This document shows, one piece after another, positions 51,228-60,474 of a DNA stretch of 64,000 nucleotides. Position 1 is the first letter of the stretch. Each line of letters opens with the position of its first letter. Source of the stretch: Chloroflexota bacterium. Its GTDB lineage: Bacteria; Chloroflexota; Anaerolineae; UBA4142. Location of the stretch: positions 51,228-115,227 of the forward strand of contig JAMCQI010000035.1 in NCBI GenBank assembly GCA_023381515.1, in the 5' to 3' direction. Made by a program: the position numbers and the translations under genes. The notes beneath the pieces were generated by a model. It saw nothing but the letters and a program-made list of their open reading frames with translations. It had not been told where the DNA came from and did not search any database.

Positions 51228-54200
51228 ATGCCCAAATCATTAAAGATTCTCATCCTTTCTTCCGAAATCACGCCCTTCGCCAAGACTGGTGGCATCGCCG
51301 ATGTGGTCGGCGAATTGCCCAAGGCGCTCCGCGCTCTCGGACACGACGTCCGTCTCGTCATGCCCCGCTATGGGCGCATCGACCCGGCGCGCTTTGGCCT
51401 GCATCGCCTGCTCGAACCTTTCGCGGTCCCGCTTGACAACACGGGCGAGAGTGCCACGCTCTTCGAAGGCCGCCTCGATTCGGAGGTGCCCGTTTATTTT
51501 GTGGATAACGACCGCCTCTTCAATCGCGAAGGGATTTACATGTATCCCGACGATGCCGAGCGCTTTATCTTCTTTTCCCGCGCGGCGCTCGAGATGGTCA
51601 AGCGCTTGAATTGGCAGCCCGATATTGTGCACTCGAACGATTGGCAGACGGCGCTCGTCCCGAATTGGCTGCGGACGGTCTACGCGTCCGATCCATTTTT
51701 CGAGAACACTGCCACCATCTATACGATCCACAATCTCGCCTACCAGGGCATCTTTGGTTACCGCGTGCTCGAAATCGCGGGCCTCGCGGCCTATGGCTTT
51801 ATTGCGCACCCCGCCGCCGCGGCCGAAATCAATCAGGTGCTCGACTTTATGGCCCGCGGCATCCTGTTTGCGGACAAGATCAACACGGTCAGCGAGACGT
51901 ACGCGCGCGAGATACAAACTCCCGAATACGGCGAAAAACTGGACCCCATCTTGCGCGAGCGCAAAGCAGAGCTCACCGGCATTCTGAACGGCATCGACGT
52001 CGAACAAGTCAATCCGGCGACGGATTCGGTCATCGCCCAGCCGTTTTCCATCGAATCGCTCGACGGGCGCGCGGCGAACAAGATCGCCCTGCAGAAAGAG
52101 GCCGGTTTGCAAGTCGGCTCGCAGGTACCCGTCCTCGCGATGGTGAGCCGGTTGAACGACCAAAAGGGGCTCGACCTCGTCACCAAGACGATGGATCATA
52201 TCCTCGATAACCTCGACGTGCAGTTCGTATTAATGGGCACCGGCGACCAGCACTATCATGATTTCTTCACTCAATTGCGTCAACAATACCGGGGCCGGGT
52301 CGCGACCTTTCTCACTTTTAGCCAAGACCTTGCCCGCAAGATCTATGCCGGCAGTGACGTGCTCCTGATGCCGTCCAAGGTCGAGCCGTCCGGAACAAAT
52401 CAGATGTTTGCGATGCGCTACGGCTGCATCCCCATCGTCCGCGCGACCGGCGGTCTCGCCGATTCCGTCCAGGATTTCAACGCCAAAGGGGATAGCGGCA
52501 CCGGCTTTGTATTCGCACCCTATGACCGCTGGGCCATGTACACCGCGATTGTGCGCGCTGTTGAGGTCTATCAACTGCCGCAAGTCTGGCGCCGCCTCCA
52601 ATCGCGGGCGATGGCCGCGGATTTCTCTTGGAGCATTGCGGCGGCCAAGTACGATGCACTCTATCACCAAGCGCTCGAACACAAAGCCGCGGAGACCGCG
52701 GCCGCCCGGCGCCTGGCCGAGGAAATCCAGCGAACCGCCGAGAGAATCGCCACCCTGCCTGCTCGAATCGCACGACTGGGCGAACTCGCCTACAACTATT
52801 GGTGGAGCTGGTCGCCGATCGGACGCCGCATTTTCCAGACCCTTGACCACGATTTGTGGGAGCACGTCGATCACAACCCGGTCAATTTCCTGCGAGAAGT
52901 GAGTCCCGAAAAACTGCAGGCCGCCAGCCAAAACCCGGAATACCTCAAGCGATACGATCAAGTCATGGCCGCCTGGGACGCCTACATGGAAGCCAAGATC
53001 AATTGGTTCGAAGCGAGCTTTCCATACATTACGGACCGCCCGATTGCCTACTTTTCCGCCGAGTTCGGCTTGCACGAGTCCCTTCCCATTTACTCGGGAG
53101 GCCTCGGCATCCTTTCCGGCGACCACACCAAAGAGGCCAGCGACCTCGGACTTCCTTTGATTGGAATTGGCTTTCTGTACCCCCAGGGCTATTTTACCCA
53201 GCGCCTGTCTCCCGACGGATGGCAGGAGGCTGAGTATCACAAACTCAACTTTGCCCTCGCTCCGGCGGTGCCCGCGAAAGGACCGGACGGCCGCGAGATC
53301 ATGATAGAAGTTGAACTGCCCGGACGCTCCCTCTATGCCAAGGTTTGGCGCATTCAAGTGGGGCGCGTGCCCCTCTTCCTCATGGACACGGATATTGACG
53401 TCAACGCGCCTGCCGACCGCGTGCTGGCCGCTCGACTGTATGGGGGCGACCATGAGATTCGCATCTCTCAGGAAATCGTTCTCGGCATTGGAGGAGTGCG
53501 CGTGCTGCGAGCGCTCGGCTACCATCCCAGCGTCTACCACCTGAACGAAGGGCACTCGGCTTTTTCCGTGCTCGAGCGCGTGCGCGAGCGAGTCGAGCGG
53601 GGAATGAGCTTTGAACAGGCGCATGATGCCGTCTGCTCAACCACCGTATTCACTACCCACACCCCGGTACCTGCCGGTAACGATGCCTTCTCCTTTGACC
53701 TCGTCGACAAATATTTCTCTCAATACTGGCCCAAGCTCGGCCTTACGCGAGAACAATTTCTTGATCTCGCGTGGCAAGACTTGCCCGGCGGTGCGAAATT
53801 CAGCATGACGGTGCTCGCCTTGCACTTGGCGTGCGAGGCCAACGGGGTGAGCCAACTGCACGGTACCGTCTCGCGCGGGCTGTGGCATTTCCTATGGCCT
53901 GACGTCGCCGAAAAAGAGGTGCCGATCGGATCGGTTACAAACGGCGTCCATCTCCCCACCTGGCTTGCGCCCGATCTGGTGGAGCTCTTTGACGAGTATC
54001 TCCCGCATGACTGGCAGGAGCACCCGGACGACGTGGTCGTCTGGAACGCCGTCGATTCCATTCCCGATGAAAAGTTGTGGGGCGTTCACCTCGAATTGAA
54101 GCGCCACCTCGCCGATTTCATTCGCCAGTATACGCGCACGTGTGGCGGCGAGTTGAATCCCGAGGCGTTGGTGCTCGGCTTTGCCCGCCGCTTTGCGACA

Positions 54201-54830
54201 TACAAGCGCGCCGTCCTCATGTTCAATGACGTCGAACGGCTCAAGCGGATTGTAAACACGCCAGGGCGTCCCGTCCAAATCGTCTTTTCGGGCAAGGCGC
54301 ATCCCGCCGATGATCCGGGCAAACAATTCATTCACGACGTTGTCCAATGGTCCGGGCAGCCCGGCCTGCAAGGACACATTCTCTTCGTCGAGGACTATGA
54401 CGTTCGCATCGCCCGCCATCTCGTCCAAGGAGTCGACGTCTGGACAAATACCCCGCGCCGTCCGCTCGAAGCGAGCGGGACCAGTGGACAAAAGGCGTCG
54501 CTCAACGGGGTCCCCAATTTTAGCGTATTGGACGGATGGTGGCGGGAAGGATTTGTGGCGGGGGTCAATGGGTGGTCGATCGGCGCCGATCAGGCATGGG
54601 ATGATACGAACGCACAGGATGCCGCCGACGCCGAGTCATTCTACTCTACCCTTGAAAACCAAATCATGCCGCTCTTTTTCGAGCGCGGCCCGGACGGCAT
54701 CCCGCACCGGTGGGTCAAGATGATGAAAGACACCATCCGAACAATTGCGCCTCGCTTTATCACCCGCCGCATGGTCAAAGAGTACACGCAAAAGTACTAC
54801 ATCCCGGAAGCCACGCGGGGAGAAGGGTGA
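51228..54830 (+). CDS. Fused glycogen synthase and alpha-glucan phosphorylase
   Basis: A 1200-residue fusion. Residues 1-485 are a GT5 glycogen/starch synthase: 'SSEITPFAKTGGIADVVGELP' with Lys19 of the KTGG site, 'HSNDWQTALVP', and 'KVEPSGTNQMFAMRYG' with the usual Glu. Residues about 505-1195 are an alpha-glucan phosphorylase (GT35): 'AYFSAEFGLHESLPIYSGGLGILSGDHTKEASDLG', 'VFTTHTPVPAGNDAF', and the PLP-Lys loop 'EASGTSGQKASLNGVPNFSVLDGWW'. One enzyme builds glucan from ADP-glucose while the other releases glucose 1-phosphate. ATG 51228 lacks a good ribosome binding site. No glgC or glgB is adjacent. Confidence 0.95.
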   Translation: MPKSLKILILSSEITPFAKTGGIADVVGELPKALRALGHDVRLVMPRYGRIDPARFGLHRLLEPFAVPLDNTGESATLFEGRLDSEVPVYFVDNDRLFNREGIYMYPDDAERFIFFSRAALEMVKRLNWQPDIVHSNDWQTALVPNWLRTVYASDPFFENTATIYTIHNLAYQGIFGYRVLEIAGLAAYGFIAHPAAAAEINQVLDFMARGILFADKINTVSETYAREIQTPEYGEKLDPILRERKAELTGILNGIDVEQVNPATDSVIAQPFSIESLDGRAANKIALQKEAGLQVGSQVPVLAMVSRLNDQKGLDLVTKTMDHILDNLDVQFVLMGTGDQHYHDFFTQLRQQYRGRVATFLTFSQDLARKIYAGSDVLLMPSKVEPSGTNQMFAMRYGCIPIVRATGGLADSVQDFNAKGDSGTGFVFAPYDRWAMYTAIVRAVEVYQLPQVWRRLQSRAMAADFSWSIAAAKYDALYHQALEHKAAETAAARRLAEEIQRTAERIATLPARIARLGELAYNYWWSWSPIGRRIFQTLDHDLWEHVDHNPVNFLREVSPEKLQAASQNPEYLKRYDQVMAAWDAYMEAKINWFEASFPYITDRPIAYFSAEFGLHESLPIYSGGLGILSGDHTKEASDLGLPLIGIGFLYPQGYFTQRLSPDGWQEAEYHKLNFALAPAVPAKGPDGREIMIEVELPGRSLYAKVWRIQVGRVPLFLMDTDIDVNAPADRVLAARLYGGDHEIRISQEIVLGIGGVRVLRALGYHPSVYHLNEGHSAFSVLERVRERVERGMSFEQAHDAVCSTTVFTTHTPVPAGNDAFSFDLVDKYFSQYWPKLGLTREQFLDLAWQDLPGGAKFSMTVLALHLACEANGVSQLHGTVSRGLWHFLWPDVAEKEVPIGSVTNGVHLPTWLAPDLVELFDEYLPHDWQEHPDDVVVWNAVDSIPDEKLWGVHLELKRHLADFIRQYTRTCGGELNPEALVLGFARRFATYKRAVLMFNDVERLKRIVNTPGRPVQIVFSGKAHPADDPGKQFIHDVVQWSGQPGLQGHILFVEDYDVRIARHLVQGVDVWTNTPRRPLEASGTSGQKASLNGVPNFSVLDGWWREGFVAGVNGWSIGADQAWDDTNAQDAADAESFYSTLENQIMPLFFERGPDGIPHRWVKMMKDTIRTIAPRFITRRMVKEYTQKYYIPEATRGEG

Positions 54831-54838
54831 GAAATAAA

Positions 54839-54962
54839 GGATGAAGGATGAAGGCGGAAGGATGAAAGTGAGTCCAGAGTTATACGTACAAAGTCCAAGC
54901 GTAGACGTTGGGCATAGGCACCTTGCACGCTGAACCTTGATTTCATCCTTCCGCCTTCATCC
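54839..54962. repeat. Facing GGATGAA heptamer arrays
   Basis: Four units (GGATGAA, GGATGAA, GGCGGAA, GGATGAA) at 54839-54866 and three complementary units (TTCATCC, TTCCGCC, TTCATCC) at 54942-54962. The 24-base arms 54844-54867 and 54941-54964 are perfect inverted repeats across a 73-base spacer. Confidence 0.88.
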
Positions 54963-54970
54963 TTTACAGA

Positions 54971-55609
54971 ATGTCGTACACCCTGGATTACTTTACAGCC
55001 CGCGAGACCTGGCGGGATTGGCGTGTCGAGGCATGTCTGTTGACGGACCTTGCGCGCCTTGCGCCCGCGGCGCGGGTGCTCGAAATCGGATGCGGAGGAG
55101 GAGGCTTGCTCAAGCACTTGGGCGAGTACGGCGCCTCCGCGGTCGGGATCGAAACATCCCAGCAAGCGCTGACGGCGGCGCGCACGCGCGGTTTTAAACT
55201 CGTCCAAGTCGGCCAAAGCCACGCCCTGCCGTTTTGCGCTGGGTCCTTCGACGCTATCCTCGGCCAGCACGTCGTCGAGCATCTGCCTGATGTTCCGGCT
55301 ATGCTGTCCGAATGCAGTCGCGTGCTCAAGCCCGGCGGCCGCCTGGTGCTCGCCACGCCGAACGCGCATTACCCGGATCCTGCCCATTTCGCCGACACGG
55401 ACCATAACCACATCTACGCGCCTGACGAACTGTGCCAGATTATCGGACGCGCCGGCTTTGTCGTAGAGAATTGCTCCACGGTCTTTCCTTTCCTGTCGCA
55501 CTCTAGAGCGCTGCGCGGTCTCGGCGTGGTCGCCCATGACCTGTTCCGTCGCACGCCTTATTTTTCGACGCACGGCCGCACTATTATCCTTGCCGCACAG
55601 AAGCTCTAG
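54971..55609 (+). CDS. SAM-dependent methyltransferase
   Basis: A 212-residue class I methyltransferase: motif I 'RVLEIGCGGGGLLKHL', 'VGIETSQQAL', 'PFCAGSFDAILGQHVVEHL' and 'RVLKPGGRLVLATPN' match the Methyltransf_11 type. The target is unknown. It begins 9 bases after the heptamer array, with no visible ribosome binding site. Confidence 0.88.
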   Translation: MSYTLDYFTARETWRDWRVEACLLTDLARLAPAARVLEIGCGGGGLLKHLGEYGASAVGIETSQQALTAARTRGFKLVQVGQSHALPFCAGSFDAILGQHVVEHLPDVPAMLSECSRVLKPGGRLVLATPNAHYPDPAHFADTDHNHIYAPDELCQIIGRAGFVVENCSTVFPFLSHSRALRGLGVVAHDLFRRTPYFSTHGRTIILAAQKL

Positions 55610-55650
55610 AGACCCAATATCCAGACTGGTTCCCAGAGGAGAAAAAGGCC

Positions 55651-56619
55651 ATGAATCCATCCAGCAACGACGACAACGCCGCTCGATGGCATCGTTCCCT
55701 ACTTTTCGCCGCCTCCGGCTTTACGTTTGTCCTCATCACCCTGGGAGGCCTGGTTTGCGTCACCCAGTCCGCACGCGGATGCCCCGATTGGCCCGGGTGC
55801 TTTGGCCAGCCCATCCCCCCCGCGCAAACCGCCGCAGTAATCGAGTATTTTCACCGCTTGGTCGCGGCGCTGACCAGCCCCTTGATCCTCGTCGCCGCTT
55901 TTATCGGCTGGCGAAAATTCTGGTCGGTCCGCTGGCTCAGCCGGCCTCCGGTCCTCGCCATCCCGTTTCTCATCGCCGTGATCATTTTCGGGATGCTCGC
56001 CGTCACGCGCGGCATCCCGTCCAGCGTTTCGGCAGTGGACCTTGGCTCCGCATTGATTGTCCTCGCGCTGATCCTGATAGCAACCATCGTCGCCTTTTCT
56101 CGACGAGCGAATCCAGACTTGCCCGACCGGCTCGCGTTCACGACTCCCTTTAGCAAGCTCACCCTCTGGGCTGTCGGCGCCGTGTTTGTTGTGACGGTCA
56201 GCAGCGTCCTCGTCGCGGATGCAGGATCTACCTCGCGCTGCTTGGGTTGGCCCCTGTACAACGAACCCACGGCCCTCGTCAGTCTCTCGGATTGGTACAA
56301 GGTAACGCGCCACCTCATTGCGGGCATAGCGGGTCTACTGATCGTCGGCCTTGTCGTACAAGCATGGCGCACCCGGCGCTCTCAGAAGGGGACGATGCGC
56401 GCCGCCGCTGCACTGGGCATCTTGTTCGTCGTCGAGATCGCGGCGGGACTGCTCATCGTATCTGTCACGGACGCCGTGGCTCTGCGCGAACTCTATGCGG
56501 CCATCGCCGCGGCCATATGGGCGAGCGTCGTCGTCCTCGCGGTCCAAGTCGGCATCAGCGACGCGGCGACTGCAGAGGAGCGCGTCGTCAACATGCGTGC
56601 CACCAAGAGTGCCGTATAG
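55651..56619 (+). CDS. ctaA: Heme A synthase (CtaA/COX15)
   Basis: A 322-residue membrane protein with 8 helices. 'GGLVCVTQSARGCPDWPGCFGQPIPP' with its Cys pair and 'IEYFHRLVAALTS' (heme His) begin the first half; 'VTRHLIAGIAGLLIVGLVVQ' carries the second-half His. It makes heme A from heme O for aa3-type oxidases, so the organism probably has an aerobic terminal oxidase; none is in the window. GAGGAG precedes ATG 55651. Confidence 0.93.
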   Translation: MNPSSNDDNAARWHRSLLFAASGFTFVLITLGGLVCVTQSARGCPDWPGCFGQPIPPAQTAAVIEYFHRLVAALTSPLILVAAFIGWRKFWSVRWLSRPPVLAIPFLIAVIIFGMLAVTRGIPSSVSAVDLGSALIVLALILIATIVAFSRRANPDLPDRLAFTTPFSKLTLWAVGAVFVVTVSSVLVADAGSTSRCLGWPLYNEPTALVSLSDWYKVTRHLIAGIAGLLIVGLVVQAWRTRRSQKGTMRAAAALGILFVVEIAAGLLIVSVTDAVALRELYAAIAAAIWASVVVLAVQVGISDAATAEERVVNMRATKSAV

Positions 56620-56633
56620 CGAGACACCCGCGA

Positions 56634-57022
56634 ATGCGCTCTTTCAACAAGCACACCATCAATCACTTGACGCGCCTGTTTGCCTGTTTGCCCGTTTGCC
56701 GCGTGGCCCATTCGCGGTAGTTCGCCACGTCGGCCGCCGGACGGGCAGGTCGTATGAGACGCCAATCATGGTGGAGCGGAGCGGAGATCGTTTTGTGATC
56801 GCGCTCACCTACGGGCCTGACGTCGATTGGTACCGCAATGTTCTCGCGGCCGGGATTGCGACATTGCTTTGGCATGGGCAAGTCTACCTGCTCGACAAAC
56901 CGGAACCTCTTCCGGCTCAAAGCGCGCTGCCTCTCTATTCCTCATTCGAACGGATGATCCTGCAAAGACGCGGCACGCAGCATTTTGTGAGCATGAAATA
57001 TCGGCAAGGCGCTAAACTTTAA
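56634..57022 (+). pseudogene. Frameshifted deazaflavin (F420)-dependent nitroreductase-family gene
   Basis: ATG 56634 opens 'MRSFNKHTINHLTRLFA' and then runs off frame to a TAG at 56718-56720. The shifted frame continues 'RLPRGPFAVVRHVGRRTGRSYETP' to 'GPDVDWYRNVLAAG', the core of the DUF385/DDN-type F420 nitroreductase family. The break coincides with two exact copies of TGTTTGCC (56677-56684, 56685-56692) plus one CGTTTGCC; deleting one copy restores one intact frame of about 125 residues. It could be a mutation, phase variation or an assembly error. Confidence 0.85.
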
Positions 57023-57041
57023 GAATCGCGTACATCTCCCA

Positions 57042-57070
57042 TTGACGCGGACGCCTCCCGCTCCTATAAT
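57042..57070 (+). promoter_or_regulatory. Promoter giving a leaderless mRNA
   Basis: TTGACG (57042-57047), 17-base spacer, TATAAT (57065-57070); the ATG at 57077 starts 7 bases after the box, at the expected transcription start. Confidence 0.85.
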
Positions 57071-57076
57071 GCCCCC

Positions 57077-58372
57077 ATGATGAAACACACAACTCACCAT
57101 CTACCCGGTCTGCTCCTCACCGACCACACTTTTCGAGTCCCGCTGAACTATGCCGCGCCCGATGGCGACGAAATCACCGTATTCGCGCGTGAGGTCGTCG
57201 CCCCGGATTGCGAAGACAAGCATTTGCCGTGGCTCGTCTTTTTCCAGGGCGGGCCCGGCTTTTCCTCTCCGCGTCCTTTGACGAACACCGGATGGCTGAA
57301 ACGCGCGTTGAAAGAGTATCGCGTCCTGTTCCTCGACGATCGCGGCACGGGCCTCAGCACGCCCGTCAACTTTCAGACGTTGGCCCGCTTGGAGACGCCT
57401 CAGGCGATGGCCGATTACCTGAAATGCTTCCGCGCCGATTCCATCGTCCGTGATGCCGAATGCAGTCGCCGCGAGCTATTGGGCGAGCACGAGCGCTGGA
57501 GCGTGCTTGGCCAGAGCTTTGGCGGCTTTTGCGTTACTACTTATCTGTCCATGGCACCTGACGGCTTGCGCGAAGCGATGCTCACCGGCGGCCTGCCGCC
57601 CATTTTTCACACGGCTGACGAGGTCTATCGAGCCACGTACCGCATCGTGACCGAAAAGAATCGGCTCTATTACGAGCGCTACCCCGACGATGTCGCTCGG
57701 GCCCAGGCGATCCTGGACTACCTGACTCGGAATGACGTCCAGCTTCCGACGGGTGGACGCCTATCGCCGCGGCGCTTTCAACAACTCGGAATGGCTTTCG
57801 GGGCGAGTGATGGATTCGACCAGGTTCATTATATTCTGGAGGACGCCTTCGTCGATGGCGCCCACGGTCCGGAGTTGAATTATTCGTTTCTGCGCGACTT
57901 TGAGAACATGCAGAATTTCGAGACCAACCCAATTTACGCCATCCTCCACGAGGCCTGCTACTGCCAGGGCGCAGCCTCGCGTTGGTCGGCCGAGCGCATC
58001 CGCCGTGAATATCCCGAATTCGAGCCTACGCCGGGTCAGCCCGTCCTCTTTACAGGCGAGATGGTCTACCCGTGGATGTTCGACGAAGAGCCGCATCTGC
58101 AGCCCTTGAAACAGGCTGCCGAGCTCCTAGCCGATTTTGATGACTGGCCCGCGCTCTACGATCAGCAAACCCTGCAAGCCAACACAGTCCCGTCTGCGGC
58201 CGCGGTCTACTACAACGACATGTACGTCGTGCGGGCATTTTCAGAAGAAACCGCACGGACGATTCGCGGGATGCGCACCTGGGTCACGAACGAATACGAG
58301 CACAACGCGCTCCGCCTGGATGGCGAACAAGTCCTCAGCCATCTCCTCGACATGCTGCACGGCGAAAGGTGA
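57077..58372 (+). CDS. Alpha/beta hydrolase, proline iminopeptidase-like (S33)
   Basis: A 431-residue hydrolase: 'VFFQGGPGFSSPRPL' (oxyanion HGGPG-like), 'LDDRGTGLSTP', nucleophile Ser147 in GQSFGG and a C-terminal Asp/His region ('NEYEHNALRLDGE', with His near 418). It is of the S33 prolyl aminopeptidase type, longer than the usual 310-330 residues because of an extended lid (about 200-330), as in the PIP-S33 type 2 group. Substrate is probably small peptides. Transcript appears leaderless. Confidence 0.88.
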   Translation: MMKHTTHHLPGLLLTDHTFRVPLNYAAPDGDEITVFAREVVAPDCEDKHLPWLVFFQGGPGFSSPRPLTNTGWLKRALKEYRVLFLDDRGTGLSTPVNFQTLARLETPQAMADYLKCFRADSIVRDAECSRRELLGEHERWSVLGQSFGGFCVTTYLSMAPDGLREAMLTGGLPPIFHTADEVYRATYRIVTEKNRLYYERYPDDVARAQAILDYLTRNDVQLPTGGRLSPRRFQQLGMAFGASDGFDQVHYILEDAFVDGAHGPELNYSFLRDFENMQNFETNPIYAILHEACYCQGAASRWSAERIRREYPEFEPTPGQPVLFTGEMVYPWMFDEEPHLQPLKQAAELLADFDDWPALYDQQTLQANTVPSAAAVYYNDMYVVRAFSEETARTIRGMRTWVTNEYEHNALRLDGEQVLSHLLDMLHGER

Positions 58373-58715
58373 TGCCGCGTGACTGGGTTGTGATGCAACA
58401 CAACCCAACCTCCTCTATGCAAATTGGCTCATTTCTAGCCCTTCTGCCCGGGGCCAAGTCAAGTCTCTACGGGGGATATCGAGGCCGATTTTAGGCCGAC
58501 CCTCACCAGTTCGCGGGGCGGGGCTTGCGAGGCGGGCGCAGTGGCAGATCAAGCCGCTCTTCCACTCCACCCCGCCCCCCTATGATGCCTCTCGCAATGA
58601 CGCGTGTCTGTCGGTTCGCCCCCAAACTGAATCGCACCTTTCCTTTTCTCACTCATTGACGCGCGCCGAAATCACGGCTATACTCATAGCAGACTAGTTC
58701 CCATCTTACCGAACC
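58373..58715. other. 343-base intergenic region
   Basis: A 9-bp hairpin (TGGGTTGTG/CACAACCCA, 58384-58407) follows the S33 gene and the pyrK promoter lies at 58656-58684. Between these I see no reading frame or RNA. Confidence 0.6.
58656..58684 (+). promoter_or_regulatory. Promoter of the pyrK-yihY-pyrD run
   Basis: TTGACG (58656-58661), 17-base spacer, TATACT (58679-58684). Leader about 25 bases before TTG 58716. Confidence 0.8.
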
Positions 58716-59507
58716 TTGAAGCAGCATATCTGCAAGCTCGTCGAGAATCGTAATCTGTGGGACCATGTGCCCTTGCTCGTGTTCGAGGCGCCCGAGCTGG
58801 CGCGCATGATTCAGCCAGGCCAATTCGTTCTGGTGCGCGATCCATCCACCTTCGATCCTTTCCTGCGCCAGACTGCCTGGCTCTATCGGGTCGAGGGCGA
58901 CCGGCTCTCCCTGGTGCTCTCATCCGGCAATTCTCTCAGCGGGCGCGTCTCACCCGGGCATCTGCTCGACCTGCTCGGGCCTGCCGGACGGACGGCCGAG
59001 TTCGTCAAAAGTGCGCGTCACGTCTTGCTAATCGGCGAGGACGAGCAGATCGCGCCGCTGGTGGCAATGGCGCACGCGGCACTCGAGTCTCTGGAACGGT
59101 CGGTCGTCCTGCTCAATCGTTCACGCCAGGCTGCGGGAGCTGAGACGGGGCCCCTGCCGGCATATCTGCTCTCGCCCGAGATCGAGTATCGGGTGGTGCC
59201 GACTACGCAGTCCCTGCCCGAAATACTCGGCCCTGACCTGATCGCCTGGGCCGACCAAATTGTCGCAAGCGGAGGCGCAGAGCTCTATGCTGCCGTTGGG
59301 CAGGCAGTGCGGACGGCTCGCTTTCGGCTCGAGCCCGGCTGGGTACACGTATTGATGGATCTGCCAATGCCATGCGGGGTGGGGACTTGCTACGCGTGCG
59401 CAGTGGGCACCGCACACGGACCGAAGCTGGCCTGTGTCGACGGGCCTTGGTTCGATTGGGTTGATCTGGAAAGACAAAATCGAGGGTGGTCTCGATGGGT
59501 TCGTTGA
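58716..59507 (+). CDS. pyrK: Dihydroorotate dehydrogenase electron-transfer subunit (PyrK-like)
   Basis: A 263-residue flavodoxin-reductase-like protein. 'PGQFVLVR' binds FAD, and the C-terminal 'MPCGVGTCYACAVGTAHGPKLACVDGPWFDW' holds four Cys for the [2Fe-2S] cluster, as in PyrK. It passes electrons from dihydroorotate oxidation to NAD. No ATG is available; TTG 58716 has no clear ribosome binding site. The pyrD-like gene is two genes downstream, so a PyrK-PyrD complex is very likely. Confidence 0.87.
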   Translation: MKQHICKLVENRNLWDHVPLLVFEAPELARMIQPGQFVLVRDPSTFDPFLRQTAWLYRVEGDRLSLVLSSGNSLSGRVSPGHLLDLLGPAGRTAEFVKSARHVLLIGEDEQIAPLVAMAHAALESLERSVVLLNRSRQAAGAETGPLPAYLLSPEIEYRVVPTTQSLPEILGPDLIAWADQIVASGGAELYAAVGQAVRTARFRLEPGWVHVLMDLPMPCGVGTCYACAVGTAHGPKLACVDGPWFDWVDLERQNRGWSRWVR

Positions 59508-60472
59508 ACAGCTTTTTCGCACAACAGTCGCAGCGTGCGCTGCAGGTCGCACGGACAGCCTCGGAACAAGCTCATCGGATGCCGGTCGTCGGCGTTCTCG
59601 CCGACACAATCCAAGCTTATGCCCAGGACCGCGCCTCGACTCTCGCCGCGGCGCTTTCGTACTATACCCTCCTCTCGCTCTTTCCACTCATGCTTTTCAT
59701 TCTTGCCGTCTCAAGCTCGTTTCTGCAGTCGGCTCAGGCCGTCCGTGAGGTCGCCCGCTTTGTCGGTGCTTATCTCCCTCCCGGCTTGAGCGTTGGACAG
59801 GACCTTCAAGAGATGATTCGTCTGCGTGACCCTCTTACTTTGATCGGCGGCGTCGGATTCCTTTGGTCCTCTTCCGGCGTCTTTGATCTCGTTCAGCTCG
59901 GATTGAATCGAGCTTTTCGCGTCCAGCATGCACGCCCTTTGTGGCGCCAGAGAATCGTTTCGCTGGTAATGGTCATCGCCATCACCTTGCTCTTCGGTTT
60001 GAGCTTTTTCATGACGGCCTTTATCCGCCTGGCTGTCCATTACCGGCTCGTTTCTAGGCACGATATCGCGATGAACACAGTCCCTCAGGCTGCCTCGATC
60101 ATCCTCGGTGTCTTTGTCTTTGCACTCCTCTACCGCTACATACCCTTTGACCCAACCATCCGGTGGAAGAATGTCTGGTGGCCCGCGCTGCTCGCCTCCG
60201 CTTTGTGGGAAATTGCCAAGCTCGCATTTGCTTGGTATATTACGAACATGGCGCTTTTGAATTTTGTGTACGGCTCGATTGGCGCCGTCATCGCATTGAT
60301 GATTTGGGGATACATCACAGCGGTAATCCTTCTTGCCGGCGCCGAAATGGCGGCGGTACTTTCGGGCGCTCGCCAGCGCATCGGGCCAGGAATACAATTG
60401 TGGGAGCTGCAGCCCGACGGCCCTGCGAACATGCCCAGTGAGGGCGCCCCGGTCCCTCGGACTATAGAATAG
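59495..60472 (+). CDS. YihY/BrkB family membrane protein
   Basis: A 325-residue membrane protein with six helices. 'AQDRASTLAAALSYYTLLSLFPLMLFILAVSS', 'GFLWSSSGVFDLVQLGLNRAF' and 'FVYGSIGAVIALMIWGYITAVILLAGAEM' are diagnostic of the YihY family once named ribonuclease BN. Role in cells is unknown. ATG 59495 overlaps pyrK by 13 bases; GTG 59486 is an alternative. It is inserted between pyrK and pyrD. Confidence 0.9.
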   Translation: MGSLNSFFAQQSQRALQVARTASEQAHRMPVVGVLADTIQAYAQDRASTLAAALSYYTLLSLFPLMLFILAVSSSFLQSAQAVREVARFVGAYLPPGLSVGQDLQEMIRLRDPLTLIGGVGFLWSSSGVFDLVQLGLNRAFRVQHARPLWRQRIVSLVMVIAITLLFGLSFFMTAFIRLAVHYRLVSRHDIAMNTVPQAASIILGVFVFALLYRYIPFDPTIRWKNVWWPALLASALWEIAKLAFAWYITNMALLNFVYGSIGAVIALMIWGYITAVILLAGAEMAAVLSGARQRIGPGIQLWELQPDGPANMPSEGAPVPRTIE

Positions 60473-60474
60473 CG

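Noticed and set aside
52230..53624. A 464-codon minus-strand frame inside the glycogen fusion gene.
   Set aside because: Antisense shadow in GC-rich coding DNA; no motif or start site.
54839..54962. A transposon with terminal inverted repeats.
   Set aside because: The arms are internal tandem heptamers rather than unique termini, there is no target-site duplication and only 73 bases between them.
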